From Prorocentrum cordatum (Eukaryota > Sar > Dinophyceae > Prorocentrales > Prorocentraceae), in contig CAUYUJ010015837.1 in assembly GCA_963575745.1 (NCBI GenBank), positions 1,066,086-1,130,085 on the forward strand: a stretch of 64,000 nucleotides of DNA, given 5' to 3'. How positions within the stretch are numbered: the stretch's first letter is position 1; each line of letters starts with the position of its first letter. The translations under genes were made by a program, and so were the position numbers. The notes beneath the pieces are model-generated. The model was not told where the DNA came from, searched no databases, and saw only the letters and a program-made list of their open reading frames with translations. Positions 44,341-56,499 of this stretch are shown in pieces.

Positions 44341-44362
44341 TCTGTAGCCATTTGGGCTGAAA
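44341..44362 (+). other. DinoSL relic directly before the transposase-like gene
   Basis: TCTGTAGCCATTTGGGCTGAAA matches the 22-nt dinoflagellate spliced leader (T-CCGTAGCCATTTTGGCTCAAG as known) at 18 of 22 positions. It ends two bases before the ATG. Shares the TTTGGGC variant with the relic at 42405. Confidence 0.8.
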
Positions 44363-44364
44363 CC

Positions 44365-46446
44365 ATGGCCGCGTCCGCCGCCAGGAAACGCAAGGCGGAT
44401 GAGGCGCTGGTGGAGCTCCACAGGGGCTCATACCTGTCACAGCGTGCTCTGTCGGGTGTCCTAAAATATGTGCGAGACCATGGGTTGCCCGACAATATTT
44501 CACGGAGCTCACAATACAGGGCAAACGAAAACATCATTGCCAAAGAGTCGAACGCATATGGGAACGTCTTGCGTTGCATAGACACGCCTTTAGTCAGTGG
44601 TAGAACTTTCGAGAACTGGGTGTGCTGTCCTGGGCCATTTTTGTATTCCTGCTGCAAGGCTAGCGCTCCAGTCAGGGAGATGTTTCGCCGCTCACTTCAG
44701 GAGCACCCGTGCAGCGTGGCGTCGCCGTGGCACATCATTTTATATTTCGATGGTATTTCACCGCGAGACCCCCTGGCGAAGGGGAAAGATTATCGGGGGG
44801 TTGATGCTGTTTACTGGTCGTTCGCTGAGTTCGACGAGTCCTTGGGTAACGAAGATGCGTGGTTCACGCTTAGCACTGCGCGGTGCGCAAAAATAAAAAG
44901 CATCCCAGGTGGCATCGGGCAGTGCATCAAGATGACCCTCAAAGAAGTTTTTTAAAATTCTGCTGGTGGTTTCAATTTTGAGACGAGCGGTGTTACATTA
45001 GACGTGTCAGAGAACGGCGACGCAACGTCGCACGCGACGATCGTCGCGAAGCTGTCGTGCGTCATAGGGGACGAAGAGGCATTGCGGGAACTACACATGA
45101 ACAAAGGGCACGCTGGTTCCAAACCCTGTGCGTTATGTCGCAACGTCTTGAATAGAAAGTTTGATTATTTGACATATGATGTATCTGGTTTCTTTGTGAC
45201 AGACGCGTGCTTGGATGCGTCAAAGATACGCAGAAACGATGACGCGACAATCATCGCGATCCTGGAACGACTTCGACCCGATTGGGATAAATATCAGCGG
45301 GGGGAGTTTTCAGAGGGGCAGTACACGACCATCACACAGCACAAAGGATGGAACTTCCACCCCGAACACATAGCGCTGGACCCAGGTTTGCGATATCTCC
45401 CTGCGTCATTCATTTGCTTTGACTGGATGCATATTTATTTTGTGTCTGGTATATTCGACAGAGAAGTAAAAGCACTTTTAGGGCATGCGCAGTTCAAGTG
45501 TTTGTGTGATGCAATGGAGTTGCATGAGTATTTCATGAAGTGGACGTGGCCGAGTAAACACCACTCAGCCGCAACTGTATGGGAGACTGGTGAGCTCCAA
45601 GCAAGTGCCTCAGAAGAGATCTCTGCGTTGCCTGTTTTGTGCAGGTATATTCGGCAAGTAATTGCCATGCATCCTTCATCGGATCAAGTGGCCCCCCAGA
45701 TCGCAAGTATGCTGGCATTGCAAGATGCCGTTGACATAATCATCGCGGCGGCGCGGCGGCTTCCAGTCACGACCGCGCAGGTAGAGTCAGCGATAGTGAA
45801 ACATCTTCGGTGCCATCAGGACGCATATGGTGAAAGCTATTGGGTGTATAAGCACCATATGGCAACACATTTGCCAGAAATGTTTGAAAAACATGGGTCG
45901 CTCAGTTGCTTTGTCCAGGAACGCAAGCACAAAAACGTAAAACGTTTCGCCAAAGACCACATGTGCAAGAAGGGGCCAGAGAAGGCTCTCATGGTCCAAC
46001 TCACTGCGCAGCACGCGCACGATTTAAAGACCATGCGTGTTTCACCTGGCTTAGTCGACCCAACGAAAGCAACACAGAAGCTGCTGAATGCGTTGAAACG
46101 CATGTGCCCTGGGACGCAGACAGCCGTCTCCAGCATCGAAGCCATGACAGATTTCGGCCGCATCAAGCGCGGTGATATCGTACTTCTGGGGTCGGGCGGG
46201 ATGCATGCAGCAATGCAAGTGTGGTTTCACGTGAAATGCGACGATGGCGAGTCGCAGGTGCTTGTCCAGCAGCTTGCAACTAAGCATGTGAACGCCGCTG
46301 AAGGTTTTTCCAGACACATCTTTTTAGATGATACAGACCCTGTTCTGATGCCTCTGACCTCGCTGAAAGCTCCTGTGATTTACAGGAAAATAGAGAACGA
46401 CATCACGTGCATTTGGCCAGTAGAATACAAATCGCGATGTTGCTAA
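44365..46446 (+). pseudogene. DDE-transposase-like gene (Tnp2/CACTA-like), one in-frame stop
   Basis: ATG 44365 (ACCATGGCC context) opens MAASAARKRKADEALVELHR; the frame reaches TAA 44953-44955 and then continues in the same frame to TAA 46444-46446, 693 codons in all. Segments resembling Tnp2-type transposases: HIILYFDGISPRDPLAKGK (possible first Asp), NKGHAGSKPCALCRNVL (metal-binding-like), FICFDWMHIYFVSGIF (DxMH, possible second Asp) and HHMATHLPEMFEKHGSLSCF followed by QERKHKNVKRF (possible Glu). This order recalls CACTA/EnSpm Tnp2 and KDZ proteins. The TAA lies in GTTTTTTAAAATTC, so either a nonsense change or an assembly error. No terminal inverted repeats were found. With a spliced-leader relic and no intron, the copy is best explained as a retroposed transposase mRNA. 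It could also be a host gene domesticated from a transposase. Confidence 0.5.
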
Positions 46447-46477
46447 CATGATGCGCTGCGGACCGTCGCGTTTGCCC

Positions 46478-48650
46478 CAGGACGATAATTATCCGGGCGA
46501 AAGACCCAACCATAAGCAATTGTTGGTAACGCGTTGTGGGTGCCGCTTTCGGTGGGGCTCCATATGGGGCCACGAAGCGCTGCCTTGGATGGGGGAACCG
46601 CATGCGGACTGCGCCACCGGGGCGGGCCTTCGGTGGAGCCTCCTATGGGGCTACGAAACGCTGCCCTGGGGTGGGGAACCGCATGCGAAACTGAGCCACT
46701 GGGGCCTTCGGTGGAGCTCCCTATGGTGCCACGAAACGCTGCCCTGGGTGGGGGAAGCGCATGCGAACTGCGCCACGGGGGCTTTCGGTGGAGCTCCCCA
46801 TGGGGCCACGAAGCGCTGCCCTGGGTGGGGGAACCGCGTGCGAGAGCAGCCACTGGGGCTCGGTGGAGCTCCCTATGGGGCCACGAAACGCTGCCCTGGG
46901 TGGGGGAACCGCATGCGAGAGCAGCCACTGGGGCCTTCGGTGGAGCTCCCTATGGGGCCACGAAGCGCTGCCCTGGGTGGGGGAACCGCATGCGAACACC
47001 CCCACTGGGGCCTTCGGTGGAGCTCCCTATGGGGCCACGAAACGCTGCCCTGGGTGGGGGAACCGCATGCGAACACCCCCACTGGGGCCTTCGGTGGAGC
47101 TCCCTATGGGGCCACGAAACGCTGCCCTGGGTGGGGGAACCGCATGCGAACACCCCCACTGGGGCCTTCGGTGGAGCTCCCTATGGGGCTACGAAACGCT
47201 GCCCTGGGTGGGGGAACCGCATGCGAACACCCCCACTGGGGCCTTCGGTGGAGCTCCCTATGGGGCCACGAAACGCTGCCCTGGGTGGGGGAACCGCATG
47301 CGAACACCCCCACTGGGGCCTTCGGTGGAGCTCCCTATGGGGCTACGAAACGCTGCCCTGGGTGGGGGAACCGCATGCGAACACCCCCACTGGGGCCTTC
47401 GGTGGAGCTCCCTATGGGGCTACGAAACGCTGCCCTGGGTGGGGGAACCGCATGCGCACACCCCCACTGGGGCCTTCGGTGGAGCTCCCTATGGGGCCAC
47501 GAAACGCTGCCCTGGGTGGGGGAACCGCATGCGAACACCCCCACTGGGGCCTTCGGTGGAGCTCCCTATGGGGCCACGAAACGCTGCCCTGGGTGGGGGA
47601 ACCGCATGCGAACACCCCAACTGGGGCCTTCGGTGGAGCTCCCTATGGGGCCACGAAACGCTGCCCTGGGTGGGGGAACCGCATGCGAACACCCCCAATG
47701 GGGCCTTCGGTGGAGCTCCCTATGGGGCCACGAAACGCTGCCCTGGGTGGGGGAACCGCATGCGAACACCCCCACTGGGGCCTTCGGTGGAGCTCCCTAT
47801 GGGGCTACGAAACGCTGCCCTGGGTGGGGGAACCGCATGCGAACACCACCACTGGGGCCTTCGGTGGAGCTCCCTATGGGGCCACGAAACGCTGCCCTGG
47901 GTGGGGGAACCGCATGCGAACACCCCCACTGGGGCCTTCGGTGGAGCTCCCTATGGGGCTACGAAACGCTGCCCTGGGTGGGGGAACCGCATGCGAACAC
48001 CCCCCCTGGGGCCTTCGGTGGAGCTCCCTATGGGGCCACGAAACGCTGCCCTGGGTGGGGGAACTGCATGCGAACACCCCCACTGGGGCCTTCGGTGGAG
48101 CTCCCTATGGGGCCACGAAACGCTGCCCTGGGTGGGGGAACCGCATGCGAACACCCCCACTGGGGCCTTCGGTGGAGCTCCCTATGGGGCCACGAAGCGC
48201 TGCCCTGGGTGGGGGAACCGCATGCGAACACCCCCACTGGGGCCTTCGGTGGAGCTCCCTATGGGGCCACGAAACGCTGCCCTGGGTGGGGGAACCGCAT
48301 GCGAACACCCCCACTGTGGCCTTCGGTGGAGCTCCCTATGGGGCTACGAAACGCTGCCCTGGGTGGGGGAACCGCATGCGAACACCCCCACTGGGGCCTT
48401 CGGTGGAGCTCCCTATGGGGCCACGAAACGCTGCCCTGGGTGGGGGAACCGCATGCGAACACCCCCACTGGGGCCTTCGGTGGAGCTCCCTATGGGGCCA
48501 CGAAACGCTGCCCTGGGTGGGGGAACCGCATGCGAACACCCCCACTGGGGCCTTCGGTGGAGAACCCTATGGGGCACCGTCTCTTCAAAACGAGGACCCA
48601 ACACCACAGGATGGTTGGGAAAAAAATCTGAAGGCCCCTGAGCAGATCCA
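46478..48650. repeat. composite element Y1: 77-bp minisatellite, ~26 units, with flanks
   Basis: 5' flank CGAAAGACCCAACCATAAGC; array from about 46545 to 48565; 3' flank GGGCACCGTCTCTTCAAAAC...GATGGTTGGGAAAAA to about 48625. The unit reads GCATGCGAACACCCCCACTG, GGGCCTTCGGTGGAGCTCCC, TATGGGG(C/T)(C/T)ACGAAACG, CTGCCCTGGGTGGGGGAACC. Central units are nearly identical; the first six differ (GCGAACTGCGCCA, GCGAGAGCAGCC), as expected under unequal exchange. The unit contains no TAA, TAG or TGA on the plus strand and 77 is not a multiple of three, so all three plus frames stay open and give a 77-residue super-repeat; this is not evidence for a gene. Confidence 0.9.
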
Positions 48651-48717
48651 AATCGACGAAGCGCCCAATCATGATGCCCCAATTTCCAACTACATGAGAT
48701 GCAAAAACATAACATAA

Positions 48718-50690
48718 ACATTAAATTAGCCTGGCGAAGGACCCAACCATATGCAACTGTGAAATCCCGCAAGTGTGAATATCGTTTTCGGCGGCGCTAC
48801 CTCTGGGTAGTGGAGACGCATGCGAACACCCCCACTGGGGCCTTCGGTGGAGCTCCCTATGGGGCTACGAAACGCTGCCCTGGGTGGGGGGACCGCATGC
48901 AGGCAGCCCCACTGGGGCCTTCGGTGAAGCTCCCTGTGGGGCCACGAAACGCTGCCCTTGGTGGGGGAACCGCATGCGGGCACCCCCACTGGGGCCTACG
49001 GTGGAGCTCCCTCTGGGGCTACGAAACGCTGCCCTGGGTGGGGGAACCGCATGAGGGCAGCCCCACTGGGGCCTACGGTGGAGCTCCCTATGGGGCTACG
49101 AAACGCTGCCCTGGGTGGGGGAACCGCATGTGGACACCCCCACTGGGGCCTTCGGTGGAGCTCCCTATGGGGCCACGAAACGCTGCCCTGGGTGGGGGAA
49201 CCGCATGTGGACACCCCCACTGGGGCCTTCGGTGGAGCTCCCTATGGGGCCACGAAACGCTGCCCTGGGTGGGGGAACCGCATGTGGACACCCCCACTGG
49301 GGCCTTCGGTGGAGCTCCCTCTGGGGCTACGAAACGCTGCCCTGGGTGGGGGAACCGCATGTGGACACCCCCACTGGGGCCTTCGGTGGAGCTCCCTATG
49401 GGGCTACGAAACGCTGCCCTGGGTGGGGGAACCGCATGTGGACACCCCCACTGGGGCCTTCGGTGGAGCTCCCTATGGGGCTACGAAACGCTGCCCTGGG
49501 TGGGGGAACCGCATGTGGACACCCCCACTGGGGCCTTCGGTGGAGCTCCCTATGGGGCCACGAAACGCTGCCCTGGGTGGGGGAACCGCATGCGAACACC
49601 CCCACTGGGGCCTTCGGTGGAGCTCCCTATGGGGCTACGAAACGCTGCCCTGGGTGGGGGAACCGCATGCGGACACCCCCACTGGGGCCTTCGGTGGAGC
49701 TCCCTCTGGGGCTACGAAACGCTGCCCTGGGTGGGGGAACCGCATGCGGACACCCCCACTGGGGCCTTCGGTGGAGCTCCCTATGGGGCTACGAAACGCT
49801 GCCCTGGGTGGGGGAACCGCATGTGGACACCCCCACTGGGGCCTTCGGTGGAGATCCCTATGGGGCTACGAAACGCTGCCCTGGGTGGGGGAACCGCATG
49901 TGGGGACCCCCACTGGGGCCTTCGGTGGAGCTCCCTATGGGGCCACGAAACGCTGCCCTGGGTGGGGGAACCGCATGTGGAAACCTCCACTGGGGCCTTC
50001 GGTGGAGCTCCCTATGGGGCTACGAAACGCTGCCCTGGGTGGGGGAACCGCATGTGGACACCCCCACTGGGGCCTTCGGTGGAGCTCCCTATGGAGCTAC
50101 GACGCGCTGCCCTGGGTGGGGGAACCGCATGTGGACACCCCCACTGGGGCCTTCGGTGGAGCTCCCTATGGGGCTACGAAACGCTGCCCTGGGTGGGGGA
50201 ACCGCATGTGGACACCCCCACTGGGGCCTTCGGTGGAGCTCCCTATGGGGCCACGAAACGCTGCCCTGGGTGGGGGAACCGCATGTGGACACCCCCACTG
50301 GGGCCTTCGGTGGAGCTCCCTATGGGGCCACGAAACGCTGCCCTGGGTGGGGGAACCGCATGTGGACACCCCCACTGGGGCCTTCGGTGGAGCTCCCTAT
50401 GGGGCCACGAAACGCTGCCCTGGGTGGGGGAACCGCATGTGGACACCCCCACTGGGGCCTTCGGTGGAGCTCCCTATGGGGCTACGAACGCTGCCCTGGG
50501 TGGGGGAACCGCATGTGGACACCCCCACTGGGGCCTTCGGTGGAGCTCCCTATGGGGCTACGAAGCGCGTGAGAGGTGTGCCGAGAGCAGAGGCAAGGAG
50601 GGGGAGGAGGGCGAGGAGGAGGAGAAACGCGGGGCACCGTCTCTTCAAAACGAGGACCCAACACCACAGGATGGTTGGGAAAAACAGCTT
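48718..50690. repeat. composite element Y2: same 77-bp minisatellite, ~23 units
   Basis: 5' flank CGAAGGACCCAACCATATGC (48735) and 3' flank GGGCACCGTCTCTTCAAAAC (50634) match those of Y1. Array about 48822-50566. Most units have GCATGTGGACACCCCC where Y1 has GCATGCGAACACCCCC; a few units (49590, 49668, 49745) have GCGAACA or GCGGACA. The 50570-50630 segment (GGTGTGCCGAGAGCAGAGGC, GGAGGAGAAACGC) is an insertion before the shared 3' flank. Confidence 0.9.
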
Positions 50691-50699
50691 CAAACTGGC

Positions 50700-50820
50700 C
50701 AAACCTAACTAGTTATAACTCCGTTAATAACAATTAGAAGTTCCGCTAACTGTTACTAACTACGCAGGGCCTTCAGGTGGTCCCCGGTCGGTTCTCGGTC
50801 CCGGTCCCCTGCAAGACAGA
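50700..50820 (-). repeat. inverted copy of the GGTCCC-array tail
   Basis: Read on the minus strand it gives GGGGACC..., CTGAAGGCCCTG, then TTAGTAACAGTTAGC and TAATTGTTATTAACGG, matching 30350-30450 (GGGGGACCAGC, CTGAAGGCCCTC, TTACTAATTGTTAGC). It has only a few GGTCCC units. It abuts the end of Y2. Confidence 0.55.
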
Positions 50821-51890
50821 CCTGCGAATATATAATCAATGCTCGTTCCGAATCGTTGCGGATTCAAAAAATGCCCCAAGCAGTATCTAAAGATCGTGTT
50901 GGCGTATTGTGTCTGACCGTATTTTCTTTATGGATGTTTTAACTGTCAGGTATGTGTAGATATTCTTGGGTTTGGGATATGTCTGGATCTGAATGGATGC
51001 CTTGCTGGATATGCTTGGATAAAGGCGCTGCCTGTCATTAGAAGTTCTACACGGAGTAACTCTTGATACGTATACATACGTTTAGATATGTTTAGATACG
51101 GCGGCTATGAGCGCATGGAATGGGAATTCTCAGTTGGTATAAGTGGACACACTTGAATACGCTGCCCATCAATTGTCCTCCTCGCGGCTCATGGTCCACC
51201 TGGCTTTTCGTTTCCTTCTGCGTTCTGCCTCGCTTGCTCTCGCTATGTAACCTCCTCTGCATTCATGCCTCACAATATCTTGTATAGTCAGCCACCGTCG
51301 CTCCTCCCCCTCCTCCCCATCATTACTTATCGTCCTTCGTCCTCCTCCTCAGTGTCCTCACCCCCCCCAACCCCCGTATCATCCTCTCATTCGTTCGCCA
51401 TGCGTCATCAATGATCCGCCTTTTTCCGCGCTCCTCTTCGATACCGTTCCTCCTCCTCATTCTCCTCACCACTATCTTGTCTTTTTCTCAGCCAAACTCC
51501 TGCGCACCACCCTGAGGCTCAATCTCCTCAGTATACATTGTCGAGTTCCTGGTCTCGCTCCTCCTCCGCATCTTCCTTCACTTCGCATTCTTCTCGTTGA
51601 ACCCCTCGATGCTCCTCCCACTGTGTTTGTTTTCACTCTCATCCGCAGTATAATTCTTTACGCTTCGCGTATCCCCACCAGCCCATCTCACAGCAGCAAC
51701 TCTTGCGAAGCATGCCGACAGTCGTGTTTTTTCAGGCGTGTGTCCGCTTGGCCCCGCATATCTCCCCTGTTCCTCCTTCCTCCCGCCTCCTTGTACATCC
51801 TCATTGTGGGGGGAGCGGGAGAAGGACGAGGCGGAGGAGGAGGGAGAGAAAGCGCTCCTCGTGATTTGAGTCGTTTGGGGTTTCTCGTCC
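50820..51890. other. AT-richer unassigned stretch
   Basis: Contains short repeats of GGATATG/TTTGGATATG near 50990-51110 and pyrimidine-rich text afterwards. A 60-bp segment at about 51570-51650 (CATCTTCCTTCACTTCGCAT) recurs at 52838-52915. No gene supported. Confidence 0.45.
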
Positions 51891-52262
51891 TGGTGTGAGT
51901 CGTTCGGGCCCTTCTTCCTGGTGTGAGTCGTTCGGGCTCTTCGTGGTGTGAGTCGTTCGGGCTCTTCGTCCTGGTGTGAGTCGTTCGGGCTTCTCGTGGT
52001 GTGAGTTGTTCGGGCCCCTCATCCTGGTGTGAGTCGTTCGGGCCCCTCCTCCTGGTGTGACTCGTTCGGGCTCCTCGTGGTGTGAGTCGTTCGGGGCCCC
52101 CGTCGTGGTGTGAGTCGTTCGGGCTCCTCGTGGTGTGAGTCGTTCGGGCGCCTCGTCCTGGTGTGAGTCGTTCGGGCCCCTCCCTGTGGTGTGAGTCGTT
52201 CGGGCTCTTCGTGGTGTGAGTCGTTCGGGCCCCTCGTCCTGGTGTGAGTCGTTCGGGCTCGT
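51880..52262. repeat. GTGTGAGTCGTTCGGGC tandem repeats
   Basis: About 18 units of 17 bp core separated by short variable text (TCTTCGTCCTG, CCCCTCGTCCTG, TCCTCGTG), giving spacings of about 20-30 bp. Confidence 0.9.
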
Positions 52263-52475
52263 CGTGGGGCCTCTTGGGGGCCTCTTGGAGCCTCTTAGGG
52301 CCTCTTGGGGGCCTCTTGGGGGCCTCTTGGGGGCCTCTTGGGGGCTTCTTGGGGCCTCTGGGGGGCCTCTTGGGGCCTCTTGGGGGCCTCTTGGGGGCCT
52401 CTTGGAGGCCTCTTGGGAGCCTCCTGGGGGCCTCTTGGGGCCATCTTGGGGCCTCTTGCGGCCTCCTCAGAAGCG
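52262..52475. repeat. GGGGGCCTCTTG tandem repeats
   Basis: About 15 units of 12-14 bp, following directly on the GTGTGAGTCGTT array. Plus-strand frames give LLGASWGPLGG, minus-strand frames PRGPQEAPKR; both are by-products. Confidence 0.9.
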
Positions 52476-52920
52476 CAAAGGAGCGCTGCCCCCTGAGAAG
52501 GACAACATGAGCCCAAAACCTATGACGGAAGATGAGCGCGGCCCCCTCAGGAGGCCAAAATGGGGCCAAAACCGTAGTACAATCCATGGTTTTGGCTTCA
52601 AAGAAGAGGAGAGTTTTTTTCTCCCTCCCCCCGTCGGGGCCAGAATCCTCGTCAGGGTCGTAGTTTTTTAGCCCTCCCAGGAGTCGAAAGTGACCCCCCC
52701 TTACGACCCGCGAGGCGCCCTCTCCAGGCCCAGGGGGAGGGGGGAGGGGGAGGGGTAAACCCCTCCCCGAAGGGGAAGGAGGGTTGAGAACAGAGCGGGC
52801 TCTCTAAACCACTCACGCCCAAAGGGCTGGTGGGATTTCTTCCTTCACTTCGCATTCTCCTCGTTGAACCCCTCGATGCTCCTCCCACTGTGTTTGTTTT
52901 CACTCTCATCCGCCGTATAC
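52475..52920. other. unassigned, C-rich
   Basis: No recognisable gene. Contains the second copy of the CATCTTCCTTCACTTCGCAT-type segment (52838-52915) noted at 51570-51650. Confidence 0.4.
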
Positions 52921-52959
52921 GTACACGCTCCTCCTCCTCATCATCACCATCATCATAAT

Positions 52960-53800
<841 letters not shown>

Positions 53801-53909
53801 TGGCGTGGTTAAACATGGTTGTACTCGTTTGACTTGTGTTGATAGTTTTAAATATTAGTGGCAGTATTCGTGTTACTATGACTGGTACTGTTGTGATGAT
53901 TGCTATTCT

Positions 53910-54135
53910 TATTATTATTATTACCATCACCATCATCAGCCTCATCATCATCCTTCTCCTCATTTGCATCATCATCATCCTCATCCTCATCATAACCATC
54001 ATCATCCTCATCATCGTCATCATCAATAACATCAGCATCATCATCCTCATCCTCATCCTCATTCTTCTTCTCCTCCTCCTCCTCCTCCCCCCATCAACAT
54101 CAGCATCAGCATCACCATCATCATCACCATAGTCA
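53910..54135. repeat. (CAT/ATC)n tract
   Basis: Degenerate CATCATCATCCTC-type triplets. Low-complexity; no gene. Confidence 0.85.
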
Positions 54136-55860
54136 CATTCCTCATCCTTGTTACTCTTCTCCTCTTTTTCTCGCTCACCCGTCTCGCTGCCCCTCCGCTT
54201 CGGCACCCCCCCATCGGAGAGTGAAGAGGGGGAGTGATGAGCGAGGGGGCCAGGGGGCAGGAGAGCAAGGGATTCGGGGCGGAGAGACAAGCAGGGAGAC
54301 AGGGAAAGGGCGAACGGTCAGGGAGGAGTGAGGAGTGAGAAGGAAGGGAGAAGGGAGTGGGGGATTGGGAGAGCAAGCAGGAGGGATGGAGGCGGGACGT
54401 CGGGAGGGATGACACGAGACAGGACGGGAGGGAGGAAGGGAGGGAATGAGGGAGTGAGGGGGTGAAGGAGGAAGTGGAGTGAGGGAGATGAGAGAGGGAC
54501 GAGCGATGAGTGAGGATGGATATGGGGGGCCGAGGGAGGGATCGAGGAGGGAGGGGGAAAGGGGAACGTACTGGGCGCGAGGAGGGTGCGAGAGGAGTAG
54601 GGAGTCACCAGGAGAGGCAGAAGGGATTGAGGGAGGATGGAGGAAGAGAGTTCGGGGGTGAGGGATTGGATGCGGAGTGACGAGGCGATGGGGGGGAAGG
54701 ATGAGGAGGGAGGGGGGCGGGGTCGAGGCAGGAGCGACGGTGGGCGGGCGGAGACAGGAAGGATAGAGACAAGCGGAACAAGGGAGGGATTATTGATGGA
54801 TGTTTGGGAGAGTGAGGATTGTTTGATTGTGAGCTTGTTCAGGGAAAGGAGGGGGAGTGAGGCGGGTGCAGGAGAAGAAGGGAGTCACGGAGGGAGGCAG
54901 AGGGCATGAGGTGAGGAAGTGCACAAGGATTTGGATACAGTTCGAATGCGAAACGACTTCAGATGGATGCTCGTTCCCCTCTCCTCCCTTCGTCATCCTT
55001 CTCTGCTCCATCCTCTCCGTTTCTCCTCTGTTCCCCCCTTCCCCTTCCCTTTGCCTCTCCACTCCACCTGCCCCTAACTCCCGAACTCCCTCCTTCCTCA
55101 TTCCCTCTGCCTCCCTCCGTGACTCCCTCCTTCTCCTGCACCCGCCTCACTCCCGCTCTTTCCCCCTTCCTGCCTGCTCGCTCCCTCCCACCATCTTGTC
55201 CCCCCATCCTCTCTCATCACTCGTCCCTCCCTCCTTTCCCTCACTCCATTCTGCCTTCTCCCTCGCTCCCCTCACTCACCCATTCCCTCACTCCCGTTCT
55301 CCCATTCTCCTCTTCTCGTCGTTGCCCTGCCCCTCTCCTCCCCCCGTCGTTCCCCCCTGCTCTCCCACGTCCTTCCCGCTTCCCTCTCACTCCTCCTCCT
55401 CCCTCACCCTTTGCCCCCTCCCGTTCTCCGACCTTCTCCCCTCGCGCCTCCACATGACATCTCCGCTCCCCTGCCCCCAGACCCCTCACTCATCTCTCCC
55501 CCTCCTCATCCCGAAGAGGGGTGACGAGGCGGGCAAGAAGCATGGAGGGCGAGCGAGTAAGAGGAGGAGAAGTACTAGGAGGAGGAGGAGGAGAAGGAAT
55601 AGGAGGAGGAGGAGAAAAGGGAGTGGGAGGAGGAGGAGGAGGAGGAGGAGAAGGAGGAGGAGGAGTGAGAATGACGAGGAGGATGGCGATGATCATGATG
55701 ATGAGGAGGGGGAGGAGTGCAATGATGCTGTGGATGAGGAGCAACGCGATCATTGAGGGGGATGGGTACTGAGAGGGGCACCGAGGAGGATGAGTGGGAT
55801 ACGGGGCAGGATGCGTGGGAGAGCAGGAGCTGTGACGATGAATGCAAAGGAGGAGGAAGA
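54135..55860. repeat. purine/pyrimidine-skewed low-complexity stretch
   Basis: 54220-54910 is G/A-rich (GGGAGGGA-type, AGGAGTGAGG), 54970-55500 is its pyrimidine-rich counterpart (CCCTCCCT), and 55540-55740 is GGA again. The AGAGGCAGAGGG/CCCTCTGCCTCC text at about 54880-54910 and 55105-55115 is inverted. Together these could fold as a long imperfect inverted repeat. Confidence 0.65.
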
Positions 55861-56160
55861 GGAGTGATGTGACGATCCATCTGGGAACATTAGATACGAT
55901 GAGATCTGCTGCGGCAAGGTTGCTATTGATAAGTTTGATACGTACGGATACGCTTCCGCTTGCAATTTGAGATACGGCCCTGCTGCTCTACATATGCTTG
56001 ACAATGGATATGTTAGGGTACGCGGACACCCCCGCACATACAGGAGAAGCCAATATAACATACATAGCTATAGCATGTTCCTGTCAGCAAGCTAGGTGCG
56101 GAGGGCTCCCCACTGAGGCTGGGGCACGATTGCATTTTCATGCAGCTACAGTGTTCGGAT
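55860..56160. other. unassigned, mixed composition
   Basis: No recognised gene; short open frames only. Confidence 0.4.
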
Positions 56161-56164
56161 CTGT

Positions 56165-56310
56165 CGTGGGGTCCCCGGTTCCCGGCCCTGCCCTTGGCCC
56201 CCGGCCCCGGGCGGGGCCCCACCCGTTCCCGTCCCCGGACCCTGGCCCCAGCCACCCGCCCCCGGCCCCCCACCCCCGGACCCCGGCCCCCGGCCTGGAC
56301 CGCAGCTCAT
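56165..56310. repeat. CCCCGGCCC-type short repeats
   Basis: About 145 bp of GC-rich units related to the GGTCCC arrays at 29825 and 59395. It precedes the CAGCAGAGA array as the 59395 tract follows it. Confidence 0.7.
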
Positions 56311-56389
56311 GTTATGAATCCGAGCGCGGCCATCGGAATCTGCAATCGTCGTCCCTGTCGGGCTCCAGAGGCTGGAAACTGGAGGACGT

Positions 56390-56495
56390 CTCCAGCTGGA
56401 GCCCCGCCTGTGAGTGAACGGCGACGAAGTCTCGAGCGGGAGCTCCCTCTGTGGGGCTGGCAGACGATGTTACTAAACCGAGCGGGTCATCGGAA
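56390..56495 (+). repeat. single unit of the ~155-bp repeat family
   Basis: GTGAGTGAACGGCGACGAAG, TCTCGAGCGGGAGCTCCCTC and CCGAGCGGGTCATCGG match units of the 8545-9465 array in the same order. Confidence 0.65.
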
Positions 56496-56499
56496 TCCT

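Noticed and set aside
46448-50712. Large 77-residue-repeat proteins
   Set aside because: The 77-bp unit has no plus-strand stop triplets, so all three frames remain open automatically. Truncation at array ends is arbitrary.
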